A stretch of DNA of 64,000 nt from an uncultured Fusobacteriaceae bacterium (GTDB taxonomy: Bacteria; Fusobacteriota; Fusobacteriia; Fusobacteriales; Fusobacteriaceae): positions 1 to 64,000 of the forward strand of contig CAMQWJ010000003.1 of assembly GCA_947038515.1 (NCBI GenBank). Direction: 5' to 3'. The notes beneath the pieces are model-generated. The model was not told the origin of the DNA. It ran no database searches and saw only the letters and a list, made by a program, of their open reading frames with translations. This document shows, piece by piece, positions 27,901 to 34,912 of the stretch (position 1 is its first letter; each line of letters starts with the position of its first letter). The translations under genes were made by a program, and so were the position numbers.

Positions 27901-29298
27901 CTGAATGGAGCTTGGATAGAAGGGACAATAAATTCAAATGGACCACTGTTCTCAGGAAACACTGTAACAGGAGAAATTAATCTATTACCAGGATTTATAT
28001 CAGGGGAACCAAATACAATACTAGAAGGTTTCTTCAACAACTTTACGGGAGTGACAAGTCTTCCTAATGGTATAACGGTAATAACATCACCATTGTATGT
28101 AGCTAAACAAGTAGGAGAAGATTTAGTGGTAGTAAAACGACCATATGCAGATTTAAGTGTGGGAAGTCAATTTGATGAATTAGAAAAAGGTTTAGATAAT
28201 TTACGAGATATTGCTAATGGAAACAAAAATGATAGTGATATATTGGTTAATTTAGATAAATATCTAAATGGACTTCGTGGAGATGAGTTTGCAGAAGAAA
28301 CAGGAAAAGCCATAGCTGAGACAAGAGGAGATATTTATGGAACAATTCAAGGAAGAATGCAAGATGTAAATAGAGCATTTGATAATTCTTTTGATGAATT
28401 GCTAAATTCATATAACCCTTCGCGACAAAGTGATAAGTTTAGTGTTCTTTATACAGAAGGAGACTTTAAAGATCCAACAGTAGGAATATCAGATTATGAC
28501 TATGATGTAAAAGGTTTATTGTATATGCATGAAAAAGAGGGACTAAAATATGGAACTAAATATGGATATACATTAGGATTTACAGGGTCAACATTTAAAT
28601 TTGATGATGATACAGCCGGTTCATCAGGTTCAGAAGAAGATATTTATAGCTTGAGAGTAGGAGCCCATAGAGAGCAAAAACTAGGAACAAGTAAATTTAC
28701 TTGGTTAACAAGAGGAGAATTAGCATATAACTATCATGATACAGAGAGAAATATGCAAATAGGCCCAGAAAAATATGATAATGAAGCAGGTTATAGCTCG
28801 TATGGAGCAAGCTTTAAGAATGAACTGTCATATAAAGCCTACTCAACTCTATCAACAGATTTAAAAGTTTATGGAGGAGCAAATTTAGAATATGGAGCAA
28901 TGGAAGGATTTACTGAGAAAACAGGTTCAAAAGGTGGACTTGAATTGGAAGTAAAAGGAAATGACTACTTCATAGGAGAATTAGAGGCAGGATTGAAAGG
29001 AAGTAAGAAAATTTATCTAGGAAAGAATATCAATCTAAAAGTAAGTGCAGATGCAGGTTATGCATATGATTTAGGAGATAACTATCCAGGAAATAAAGCA
29101 AAATTAAAGAATGGTGGAGAAGGTTACTATGATTTAATAACAACAGAAAAAGCAGAAGGTTCGCTAAGAGGAAAAGTAGGGTTAGGATTAGAAAAAGCGA
29201 ATCATTATGGAGTAACATTTGAAGTTGAATGGAACAAGAGAGACAACAGAAGTGATGAAGATATTAAATATAGTGCAAGACTTAATTACAAGTTTTAA
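18958..29298 (+). CDS. Giant type V autotransporter adhesin
   Basis: This 3,446-residue surface protein starts at TTG with AGGAGA 6-7 nt upstream. An extended fusobacterial-type signal (KSLKRFLKKKGSFSAALLVM and a following hydrophobic run) leads to a short Lys-rich helical stretch (about 46-70). A Pro/Val-rich segment follows at about 165-275. A very long passenger (about 440-3000) is made of 22-23-residue rungs marked VGIYG or IGIYS, consistent with a beta-solenoid. A helical linker precedes a C-terminal beta-barrel of about 290 residues ending LNYKF with the terminal Phe expected for BAM assembly. No protease domain was seen. It probably adheres to host cells or other bacteria, as other fusobacterial autotransporters do; the ligand is unknown. 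Confidence 0.93.
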   Translation: MKIQEIEKSLKRFLKKKGSFSAALLVMFLISGTISLGGVESVTEINGIKGDILVKIKQEREKIKVKIKENKSKISEETAMFDTLVKEWDFYGKPLGQNTQVFFTYDKINNGSGKDRTKEEWSPTIDAVVSSGLSSDVALDKVMAGAGTVIDSTTFRETIKISANIVPLVPEIPVINKDINVNINKPQIGEIGTPNIPVFITPETLEIKTVTVDSVDVPRFNVPTITAPGAVASINVTAPVIPNVNVPGDREISMVAPDAPGGFIPSQITPPKAPGIPVIVPPTLPDFTTSITFDGNHAMSTVFYSDIKNDDFFYKNGLIEMVTITGGEFKIQRPGDDKWHYEFNDYTGVNSFAQGSNAKILIPGETLSTVGVNGTWNLSTTEPKSSIEKLGFQKLVGSSTNSTMVSNANFLYTNTKDSNTLNEFAHLDIHEAAPVAGERIKLLFGTTGLSNQAEIMAAFDDGVKINPSGYATTPNSKVFTWINSGKIVIEGANGIVTNHYDHGPFAGSSYKAMAINTGEIFLVPYKNGTENKDTNNGVFGMSQDGFRIHHVMYNSGIIDSYSLKSFIFLGSGGATRPLSVVNRGEIKLKGENSAGVYIKTNSKNQFEFTTEDFVLGTTGSYNPIEMYGDKNIGLYITATNATNNKGNFAVDIGSTNVGNQVFNTLLHNGLDYTTGDKLTNVNVNPTGGANTNIEGSFGILSSSTLALDSHQIRIYDKTESSVGVTPMDNAILSLGAGNIELNGGTQNIGLYISGTGINTGKIDTIGTVKLAGGFSNMGAYTSGVGNDIQVKKIEGTDLTDSIFLFAGEGSKIVSTEGISMIGKVSVDANSTNKKDSGAAFAMGTNSLITINKVSFDTNVNISVTGAVQTDTGDVLGFALMAGSGGKIEAQNNNIEVLNGSTGIASIGLDSNVDFTGGRLKYDGNGYAVYSDGAGKIDLSGATVELYGKSTAFDLNLDPLAISTIKLDADTKIKVESNDVIVFNLKEANNLNTTGLEASIINAIETATGENLSDLIEAGAGIDKYKTAAVDGGSITVGSLDRTGTGAVGESTAQADGNFYYNRFLGQRLVATTTAGSTISAVLSNGQGEKYNNQVVGFEMNSSSSAVANTEAAIHLIGSTVIADRTELARTGENGGIGLFINYGTVTVDGTSKIEVEMDNRNHINEGGVGVYSVNGSNIKTDGIIEVAGDKSTGIIGMAYREDANGIPIPNEFGTAAVGQGEVNISNTGTITLIGIGSIGIYVDNNNGAGTVSTSKVENSGIIKVGSTNSVGTSVGIYGEKSTISNLGTIEVGNGGVGIYGEKGSIIDALGNINLGSDGIGVILDETSNITATNMILGTSAVGVPDVNGKIGIMYQLSKDEQTPLTPKVIPLSIDSSSLDKAIAIYVEGANIKSTGNLKVGDNGVGLYSKNGIVENTGTIELGTKTSATGMYLQTTAGTAGSISNTGTGKITVGNNTQFGMIGAGAGSTIINSGTIELKVAGSVGIYAQDGATVELSGSNIIFEAGKVGSIGVYTNNATINIAGVVGHSTTNADKNILIYGKNGSTINNIGGLSVDGISSSGTDKTIGIYLDGTDGTTNTYNSRNSLTVTNEAIGIYSKGNITLNFNGTSGTTNELIATGINTTGAFIDGTATLNGNIMSDSGAIGVYGKGGLITLDSLTTITLGATANSTGIYLENGASLLGDLTVNGSNNSIGVYYSGATPVTSDGNMTLINTGVSGNVVGIFAGGANTVVTNNGNVTGIGSNNVVATMAATGGTLNIGGTITVDGKDSVGAFASEKGKIINKGTINASNASNPLADTTIGMMASSITAGKTASIENESTITGTGSKDVGMYLGTSMGINAGKNSGTVSVVDGIAVYLEGGLNTFDNTGALNVTGNGIGMYLKESGAGQIKNTGTIDLTGTQGKGVYAENAVIDFDVTTTGVAGGIGIYATGELSPGIQGRGTTINSTVTVGDGQIGIYSADANVNLDGATVVAGNKVGSQSSIGIYLKNMVSTPQYTMAGTNVTVGDGIGIYLGNNEMLGTPATQGVNLTLNGVVTTTSGIGIYVPKKSKLTTGTVTLNVGGINGIGVYLAGGEVNLGTGSETLTLGLNGINSTGVYVNGGTLNLGNNIVVTGEGRVATATNGSLNAETILNVGKNSQGLLGSYIKSNAGTPYTITNKLSGVITIREGGAGLVATLGTPPSGITIPHIKLATVINLGTLNVDGHTINNGIKVDSIGIYSEVGDINNIGVINLTGDGGVGISYHGKTISSDIANNGIINLNGTNEIGMYLTGNIGNVTNGTMISTTANNTGIVLAGAVAGTQTTIPNLDLGTISLGTESIGLMLNDIDITASTGTISVNEGSLTKSSIGVYGENSTINGIIDVEVKANGIAYYLKESTTSIDFTMTRVGSGGTYLYAKDSIITVTGDLLVGAGQTGIISEDSSINFATSGSRFNVSDGGIGLILKGGSLGGTLPVIDVTAGTANQYSIGAYYEDLGVITGSLSSVTQTGDYTIAHIFDGTSGAIAPINLGTNGNNQIGIMGKNNSDITVNGIIDVSGDENIGVYADVTSSNSVITGAVKVGASSIRDKSSIGVYVKKGSYTGGALSVGNNSIGIYGEEIGGSFTQAGGIDVADSALGIFVQSNTAGITVTQTGGLQVGNTGSIGIYGSEANISVNSTGVPTIDKVGTGTSIGILSQGLGDVSYTGSMDIANSPAKGSIGIYKNGIGTITTGAGNITVGDAGYGIYSINDTLTRGSSDISNSANMTLGASTIGIYSKGTGVITNSGLLDVGKTTYSNASGDNPTLSYTTNSKNHVNSIGIYSDGGKVVNTGTIKVDEEHSIGVYVSNGSMENRGTINVTNGGLGVYILNNTTASNYGTITVDGMGTSENWRSIGISISNNSIFTNEVGGTIDISGGIGINISALGGVFKNEGTVNLSGGTGIYGGTLNGGTINITGGTGSESETKPSGVGSVNITGDGQVIIGGDYASVGGSLNAAGADITLNGAWIEGTINSNGPLFSGNTVTGEINLLPGFISGEPNTILEGFFNNFTGVTSLPNGITVITSPLYVAKQVGEDLVVVKRPYADLSVGSQFDELEKGLDNLRDIANGNKNDSDILVNLDKYLNGLRGDEFAEETGKAIAETRGDIYGTIQGRMQDVNRAFDNSFDELLNSYNPSRQSDKFSVLYTEGDFKDPTVGISDYDYDVKGLLYMHEKEGLKYGTKYGYTLGFTGSTFKFDDDTAGSSGSEEDIYSLRVGAHREQKLGTSKFTWLTRGELAYNYHDTERNMQIGPEKYDNEAGYSSYGASFKNELSYKAYSTLSTDLKVYGGANLEYGAMEGFTEKTGSKGGLELEVKGNDYFIGELEAGLKGSKKIYLGKNINLKVSADAGYAYDLGDNYPGNKAKLKNGGEGYYDLITTEKAEGSLRGKVGLGLEKANHYGVTFEVEWNKRDNRSDEDIKYSARLNYKF

Positions 29299-29320
29299 AC
29301 AATAATTAATAAAAAAAATA

Positions 29321-29352
29321 GCTGCTATAACTTCAAAAGAGGTTATAGCAGC
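29321..29352 (-). terminator. Hairpin after the autotransporter gene
   Basis: A 14-bp stem GCTGCTATAACTTC / GAGGTTATAGCAGC has an AAAA loop. On the plus strand it is followed by A-rich sequence, but on the minus strand by TATTTTTTTT. As an intrinsic terminator it therefore points leftward, yet it sits 23 nt after the plus-strand stop. Confidence 0.55.
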
Positions 29353-29562
29353 AAAAAAAGTAAAATTATAAGGAATAAAATAGTTATTATGTTAAGGTTA
29401 AGTAAAAAGAAAGTTAATTCTTTGAAAATTAAATCTTCCATAATCTAGAGATTAATTTTATTTTTATAAAAATAAAAAAAAGGAAATTAGAAAACTATGT
29501 AGTAAATATATTCATAAGCATTTTAGTGATTTAAAATGCACTCATAATTCTCTTCTGTTTTA

Positions 29563-29605
29563 AAAGAAAGAACTGTCCCCCGGTTCTTTCTTTTTTTATT
29601 TTTTT
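29563..29605 (+). terminator. Plus-strand terminator with C-rich loop
   Basis: AAAGAAAGAAC (29563-29573) and GTTCTTTCTTT (29583-29593) enclose TGTCCCCCG and are followed by a long U-rich run. It is the best plus-strand stop signal after the autotransporter, although 265 nt downstream. Confidence 0.7.
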
Positions 29606-29615
29606 ATAAAAATAA

Positions 29616-29657
29616 GGTGTTGGTTATATCAAAAGTACTTTTGATATAACCAACACC
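29616..29657 (-). terminator. 42-bp perfect palindrome, likely hflX terminator
   Basis: A perfect 21+21 inverted repeat with no unpaired loop, centred on AAAAGTACTTTT and bounded by GGTGTTGG / CCAACACC. On the minus strand it is followed by TTATTTTTATAAAA, so it can end the hflX transcript about 80 nt after its stop. Confidence 0.6.
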
Positions 29658-29734
29658 AAATATTATAGAACCATTTGATTCTAATTGATAAATTTATTAA
29701 TTTTTATCCTTTTATTTTATTTATTTCTAAGTCA

Positions 29735-31534
29735 TTAATTTGAAATTTCATTAAGAAAGAATTTTTTACACTTGGCCAGTACTTCTTCGTTAACAGTAGC
29801 AACAATTTTATTACCTTCAGGTTGAAATTCTTCTGAAATGATATTAGAATTTCTATGAAGGAATGCTGCAAATGAAGTTTCAGAATATGGAATTAAAAAT
29901 TCACAAGTTTTCATAGTTTTAGGTAAGTGTTTTGTCATACTTTCTAAAAGTAGGTCTAAATTAAGATTATTTTGTGCACTTATTTCAACTATTTCATAAT
30001 GAGAATAGTCAGTTCGAAGTGAAATAAGAGTTTCCTCACTTGTAAGGTCAATTTTATTAAGAGCTAGAATAATTGTTTTATCAGCCATGCCAAGTTCAAA
30101 AAAAACATGTTCAACTGCTTTTATTTGCTCATGTACAGTGTCACTAGAGCTATCTACAACATGTATAATTAAATCTGAAAAAATAACTTCTTCTAATGTA
30201 GATTTAAAGGCTTCAATAAGATCATGTGGAAGTTTTCTAACAAAACCAACAGTATCAGCAAGAGAAGCAATTCTTTTATCAGGTAGAGAAATTGTTCTAG
30301 TTGTTGTTTCCAGTGTAGCAAAAAGAAGATCTTCAGCAAAGACTTCCTCTTTTTTTATATTGTTTTCAGCAGGATATAAATCGACTAGTTTGTTTCGTAA
30401 AGAAGATTTTCCTGCATTAGTATATCCAGCTAGAGAAATTTTTGGTATTCCAGATTCAACTCTTCTTTCTCTTTGAATACTTCTATTCTTTCTAATCTTT
30501 TCTAATTCTTGTTTTAAATCAAAAATAGCTTCTTTTATTCGTCGTCTATCAATTTCTAATTTTTTCTCTCCAGGACCTTTAGTTCCAATTCCACCACCGA
30601 TTCGAGACATTAAACTTCCAAGTCCTATTAAACGATGACTACGATATTTTAATTGTGCAAGTTCAACTTGAATTTTAGATTCTCTAGTTTTAGCACGACG
30701 AGCAAATATTTCTAAAATAAGAGTAGTACGGTCTATGACCTTACATCCTGTTACAAGTTCTAAATTCTTGATTTGTACTCCTGAAAGTTCTTCATCAAAA
30801 ATTAGGAGGTTGGCTCCTTTAACTTGTTGTAAAAGGGATAAAGAACGTGCTTTTCCACTTCCTATAAAAAAGATATTATCAGGTCTTGATTTTTTTTGAA
30901 ATAAAACATCAGCAACTCTTATGTTACAAGCACGTGCAAGTTCACCAAGTTCAACTAGACTTTCTTGTGTATCTATACCAACAAGAATAGCAACTTCATC
31001 ATCATTTTCCAATATGATTCTTTTTCTAAGCTCAGTTTCAACTAATTCTATTCTTGATAAAAAATTTAAATTTTCTGTCTGTTCAATATTTAGAGGTCCT
31101 ATTTGTTCATGGCTTAATGTTCCATCTTCTATGGTACAAAAACCTACATGAAGACCATTAATTCCATTTTCAGTAATACCAATAGCTAAAATAGCATCAA
31201 GTTTTAATTTAATAAGTGCTGAAATATCAACACTTGATAAATTTGAAAAGCCACTGGGGTGAGTATGGACTATTCGGATACCAGCAAGTTTTTTATCACT
31301 TGTATTTAAGATTGGAAGCTGAACAGTACTACTATCTCCAATAGAGACTTCAATAACATTTCCCTTTCGATCTATTGCAACATTTATTTCACGATTTATT
31401 TGATAACTTACATTACATATTCCATCAATTATCTCTTGATTTAAAAGTTGACTTTTTTCTACTTTTATATTATAAAGAGATTCTAAATCCTTAAGGATAT
31501 GCTCTCTAACTCCTTCAATATTTCCTTTTATCAT
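29735..31534 (-). CDS. hflX: HflX-family ribosome-associated GTPase with N-terminal JAMM-like domain
   Basis: This 599-residue protein is about 180 longer than E. coli HflX. Residues 200 to 370 form the HflX domain (DVLFQKKSRPDNIFFIGSGKA, RTKL-like helices, GIGTKGPGEKKLEIDRRRI). Residues about 375-545 are the GTPase: LAGYTNAGKSS (G1), ADTVGFVRKLPH (G3), ALNKIDL (G4). HflX splits stalled or hibernating ribosomes. The N-terminal extension carries HTHPSGFSNLSSVD, matching the JAMM metalloprotease motif HxHP-x6-S-x2-D, with a candidate Glu49. ATG 31532-31534 is chosen because GGAG lies 9 nt upstream. cvfB precedes it by 15 nt. Confidence 0.93.
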   Translation of the reverse strand: MIKGNIEGVREHILKDLESLYNIKVEKSQLLNQEIIDGICNVSYQINREINVAIDRKGNVIEVSIGDSSTVQLPILNTSDKKLAGIRIVHTHPSGFSNLSSVDISALIKLKLDAILAIGITENGINGLHVGFCTIEDGTLSHEQIGPLNIEQTENLNFLSRIELVETELRKRIILENDDEVAILVGIDTQESLVELGELARACNIRVADVLFQKKSRPDNIFFIGSGKARSLSLLQQVKGANLLIFDEELSGVQIKNLELVTGCKVIDRTTLILEIFARRAKTRESKIQVELAQLKYRSHRLIGLGSLMSRIGGGIGTKGPGEKKLEIDRRRIKEAIFDLKQELEKIRKNRSIQRERRVESGIPKISLAGYTNAGKSSLRNKLVDLYPAENNIKKEEVFAEDLLFATLETTTRTISLPDKRIASLADTVGFVRKLPHDLIEAFKSTLEEVIFSDLIIHVVDSSSDTVHEQIKAVEHVFFELGMADKTIILALNKIDLTSEETLISLRTDYSHYEIVEISAQNNLNLDLLLESMTKHLPKTMKTCEFLIPYSETSFAAFLHRNSNIISEEFQPEGNKIVATVNEEVLAKCKKFFLNEISN

Positions 31535-31549
31535 AATTATCAACTCCGT

Positions 31550-32404
31550 TTATAAAGAAATAGTTTTAACTTGAAAACCTTTTTCAGTTTTTTCAATTAA
31601 TCCATTCTTAAGAAGATTACCAATGGCTCTTTTAAAAGCTTTTTTACTCATATCAAAGAAATGTTTAATGTCATCAGGTGAAGAATCATCTGAGAATCTA
31701 AAGTTTTCTTTAAGTAAATTCATTTTCTCTAAAATAAATAATGCATCTTTATCCATTTGTTGACGAAGTAATTCTCTTGTTGCAAGATCTAATTTTCCAT
31801 CTTCTCTAACTCTTATAACTCTACACTCTAATTGTTCACCAATTTTAAAAGTTCTAAAAACTTCACTTATAGGAATTAATCCAAAGTACCGATTATCTAC
31901 TGCAACAAAAACACCAACTTCTTCATTAATGTTATAAACTGTTCCTGAAACCATATCATTTTTTTCATAATCTTTACAAGGAAGAAGAAAGCTATATAAT
32001 TTCATAGTAGCTGAAATTCGTCCTTTTCTATCTTCATAAATACCAACAAGAGGCTTATCCCCAATACTAACTTTACAATTTTGCTGGTCATTAGGCAGTA
32101 AAATATCTTTATTTAATCCCCAATATAAAAATGCTCCTAATGAAGGATTGACATCAACAACTTCTAAAGAGGAAATAGTTCCTACAAGGACCTCAGTAAC
32201 TCTAAAAGTTGCAATAGTTCTATCTTCAGAATCTTTATATATAAGTACATCAACTTCATCATTCTCTTTTAAATCTTTACCTTCCAATTCATTTGCAGGT
32301 AATAAAATATTATCTAAATAATCTTCAGTTTGTCCATCTAAGTAAGCACCGATTTTTGTAAAATTAATAATTTTAAGCGTTTGTCTTTTTCCCATCTTAA
32401 TCAT
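31550..32404 (-). CDS. CvfB/YitL-like S1-domain RNA-binding protein
   Basis: This 284-residue protein has tandem S1-like OB domains and a winged-helix end: KIINFTKIGAYLDG, then NPSLGAFLYWGLNKDILLPN, then VYNINEEVGVFVAVDNRYFG with LIPISE and CRVIRVREDGKLDLA. The tail MSKKAFKRAIGNLLKNGLIE resembles a winged helix. CvfB of Staphylococcus is an RNA-binding regulator of virulence genes. It shares a short gap with hflX downstream, so the two are likely cotranscribed. SD AGGAGA. Confidence 0.85.
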   Translation of the reverse strand: MIKMGKRQTLKIINFTKIGAYLDGQTEDYLDNILLPANELEGKDLKENDEVDVLIYKDSEDRTIATFRVTEVLVGTISSLEVVDVNPSLGAFLYWGLNKDILLPNDQQNCKVSIGDKPLVGIYEDRKGRISATMKLYSFLLPCKDYEKNDMVSGTVYNINEEVGVFVAVDNRYFGLIPISEVFRTFKIGEQLECRVIRVREDGKLDLATRELLRQQMDKDALFILEKMNLLKENFRFSDDSSPDDIKHFFDMSKKAFKRAIGNLLKNGLIEKTEKGFQVKTISL

Positions 32405-32482
32405 TTTTGATCTCCTATGATAATTTCATTTGTTATTATATGTAATGTTTTAAACATAAATATTTTTATTATTATACCTATA

Positions 32483-33190
32483 TTATACTCCAAAAAGTGT
32501 AGATAAGATAGTGTTTTTTAGTTGCTCTTCCTCAAAACTACTATTCTCATGATCATTTTTAATAAAGTCAATTTTTTTTAATGTCGCTTTTAATTGAGTG
32601 GGTTTATCTGTTAGAAGAAAGAAAATATCCCCTAGTGCAATAGCTAAATCTATATTATGTGTTACTAAAATTATAGTTTTAGAGGTAGCAGATTGAACTT
32701 TTACTAAGTCAGAAACAATTTTTTGAGTCGTATTTGAATCAAGAGAAGAGAAGGGCTCATCCATAATAAGAAGATCAGGATTATAGGCTAATGCTCTTCC
32801 TAAATCAACTCTTTTATTCATTCCACCGCTTAATTCTTTAGGATAAAAATGTTTATATTCCTCTAAATTAATTATTTTTAAAGCATAGTCAAGTTGCTTT
32901 TTTCTCTCTTGTACAGATAAATGTTTTAAAACAAATTCAATATTTTGTTGAACTGTTTTCCAAGGGATAAGATTATCGCTTTGGAAGACATAACTTGTTT
33001 TAGTAAATTCATTTTTTATGGTTCCAGAAGTGGGTAAAATATTTTTAGAAAGTAATTTTAATAAAGTTGTTTTACCACAACCAGATTTACCAAGAATAAC
33101 ATTGATTTTATTTGGAATAAAGCCAATAGATAGGTTTGCCAGAACATCAAGATCATTATAATTTTTAAAAATATTTTTAATTGCTAGCAT
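32483..33190 (-). CDS. ABC transporter ATPase, nitrate/taurine type
   Basis: This 235-residue ABC ATPase contains VILGKSGCGKTTLLK (Walker A), SYVFQSDNLIPW (Q-loop), LSGGMNKRVDLGRAL (signature, with Asn-Lys instead of Arg-Gln) and LLIMDEPFSSLD (Walker B). It is the last gene of a permease/binding-protein operon and overlaps the permease by 14 nt. The substrate is not evident. Confidence 0.88.
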   Translation of the reverse strand: MLAIKNIFKNYNDLDVLANLSIGFIPNKINVILGKSGCGKTTLLKLLSKNILPTSGTIKNEFTKTSYVFQSDNLIPWKTVQQNIEFVLKHLSVQERKKQLDYALKIINLEEYKHFYPKELSGGMNKRVDLGRALAYNPDLLIMDEPFSSLDSNTTQKIVSDLVKVQSATSKTIILVTHNIDLAIALGDIFFLLTDKPTQLKATLKKIDFIKNDHENSSFEEEQLKNTILSTLFGV

Positions 33191-33938
33191 TTTTATCCCA
33201 CCTTCTGTACTTTGAACTGAAATATTTAATTAGAGTTTCAAATATTATTGAAAGAATAGCAACTATAAGTAACCAACTGAAAAAAATGTCAGTATTAAAA
33301 TAATTTTTTTGAATAATAAGTTCACCACCAATGGTTTTATTCACATTAGCAAGAACTTCTCCAGCAATAATTACTTTAAGAATTAAAGAGAGAATTGAAT
33401 GTAAAGAAGTATTTAATTTCCAAAAAATACTAGGGATATAAATTTCTTTTATTATATATATTTTTTTTACCTTATAAAGTTTTGCCATTTCTAAAAGTGA
33501 AGAGTCTACAGAATTTATTCCTGATAAAATAAGGTCGTAAAAAATACCTACTGAAATGACTATACCAATAAAAAGAGGTGCTAAATCAAGCTTTAAATAT
33601 ATAAGAGCAATTAAAATCAGTCCAATAGTAGGGATAGACTTTAATAAAGAAAAAATAGGTTGAATTAAAAAAGAGAGCATTGGAATAATTTTGGTAATAA
33701 TTGCAAAAAAAATTGCTATTCCAATTGAACTTATAGTAGAAAAAAATAGAGTTTTTAGGGTGTTACAAATAATAATAAAACCCTCAAGTGAAAAAATATT
33801 TATAAAAATATTTTTTCCAATGGAAAAGAGAGTAGGGAGTAATAAAGGATTATCAGTTTTAAAAGCTAAAAGTGAGTATAAAATAGCTAATGTTAACCAT
33901 CCTAAACAGGTAAAAAAGTTATTTGAAATGTTTTTCAT
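33177..33938 (-). CDS. ABC transporter permease, nitrate/taurine type
   Basis: This 253-residue integral membrane protein has about six helices and a BPD_transp_1-like loop (SVDSSLLEMAKLYKVKKIYI, then IPSIFWKLNTSLHSIL). It overlaps the binding-protein gene by 20 nt and the ATPase by 14 nt, as in tightly coupled importers. No substrate marker was found. Confidence 0.87.
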   Translation of the reverse strand: MKNISNNFFTCLGWLTLAILYSLLAFKTDNPLLLPTLFSIGKNIFINIFSLEGFIIICNTLKTLFFSTISSIGIAIFFAIITKIIPMLSFLIQPIFSLLKSIPTIGLILIALIYLKLDLAPLFIGIVISVGIFYDLILSGINSVDSSLLEMAKLYKVKKIYIIKEIYIPSIFWKLNTSLHSILSLILKVIIAGEVLANVNKTIGGELIIQKNYFNTDIFFSWLLIVAILSIIFETLIKYFSSKYRRWDKNASN

Positions 33939-34803
33939 TTATTTCTTCACGTCCTATTGTTTTAAAAAATAGATTATATTCTTTTAGATTATTTTCTTTA
34001 CTTGGAAAATTAGGTAATACATTAAATCTTTGAATACTATTTTTAGATAAATTATATTCATTATAAATTGAAGAATTTGGATTTTTAAGTAAAAAAATCA
34101 AACTATTTTGATATTGTTTCAAAAATTTCTTTACAAAATTAGGTTGAGTTTTTAAAAGCTCTGTTTTTATAATTAATGTAGATTGAGGATATCCAAAATT
34201 AGTTTTTTCCATATTTTTCCACTCTTTATTTAAATCCATAAGAATTTTTATATCTGAATTTTTGGCTAGAACTAGAGAAACTAGAGGTTCTGGAATAATA
34301 GCATAGTGAATTTTTTTATTAAGAAGCATAAATGCAGTATCAGTAGCACTAGGATAATATTGTAAATTGGCTGTAGTTACTCCTTTATTTTTTAAAATAT
34401 GTTGTGCAAGAATATCAGGAGTCATTCCTTTTCCATTAATTCCCAGAGGAGTGTTCTTTAAATCGGAATATTCAGTAATATTATCATATCCAAGTAAATA
34501 AAAAGAACCTTCTCCCACAGTACCAATAATAGTATAGGGAAGATTTTTATCTATTATATTTTTAATGACATTTGAAGGAACAATGGCAATATCAGCTTTT
34601 TTTTTCATAATACTAGTTATTAAGTTAGTAGGGTTTTCCTCTATAGTATAAGAAATAGTATTATTAGAGAAAGTTGAAGTTTCAGAAAGTTTTTTCACTA
34701 CAATACTAGGTATTCCCTTGGGAGTCATGAAAAGTAGATTATTTTTTTGAGAAAATATCAATTGAAAAACAAAAAAAGATAAGAAAAAAATTTTTTTAAA
34801 CAT
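33919..34803 (-). CDS. ABC transporter substrate-binding protein, nitrate/taurine type
   Basis: This 294-residue protein has a signal peptide (MFKKIFFLSFFVFQLIFS) without a lipobox cysteine. An SBP fold of the SsuA/NMT1 type follows: LLFMTPKGIPSIV, ADIAIVPSNV, LGINGKGMTPDILAQHIL and HYAIIPEPLVSLVL. It is not close to ThiY: the WYPNA motif is missing. Candidate ligands in this class include sulfonates, nitrate, bicarbonate, pyrimidines and others; none can be chosen. SD AAAGGAG. Confidence 0.82.
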   Translation of the reverse strand: MFKKIFFLSFFVFQLIFSQKNNLLFMTPKGIPSIVVKKLSETSTFSNNTISYTIEENPTNLITSIMKKKADIAIVPSNVIKNIIDKNLPYTIIGTVGEGSFYLLGYDNITEYSDLKNTPLGINGKGMTPDILAQHILKNKGVTTANLQYYPSATDTAFMLLNKKIHYAIIPEPLVSLVLAKNSDIKILMDLNKEWKNMEKTNFGYPQSTLIIKTELLKTQPNFVKKFLKQYQNSLIFLLKNPNSSIYNEYNLSKNSIQRFNVLPNFPSKENNLKEYNLFFKTIGREEINEKHFK

Positions 34804-34831
34804 GAAATTACTCCTTTATTTTTTATATGGA

Positions 34832-34860
34832 TTGGTGTATTATAAAGTATGGTATATTAT
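34832..34860 (+). promoter_or_regulatory. Promoter of the ArsC/Spx-like gene
   Basis: TTGGTG (34832-34837), 17-nt spacer, TATTAT (34855-34860). Confidence 0.5.
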
Positions 34861-34912
34861 ATATATAATTATAACATGATTTCAAACAAAAAACAGTGAA
34901 AAGGAGAGACTG

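Larger units (their letters stand above)
29299..29734. other. 436-base gap with several hairpins, no gene
   Basis: No credible coding frame is present. The stretch holds three strong hairpins (listed separately), a 22-nt AT palindrome near 29457-29478, and an 8-bp hairpin GCATTTTA/TAAAATGC at 29518-29539. It divides the autotransporter from the convergent hflX gene. Confidence 0.7.

Noticed and set aside
28276-28332. Two Arg-Gly-Asp tripeptides (LRGDE and TRGDI) just before the autotransporter barrel
   Set aside because: They lie in the predicted helical linker that threads the barrel, a region where such sequence is common in fusobacterial autotransporters. Surface exposure as an integrin ligand is unlikely.
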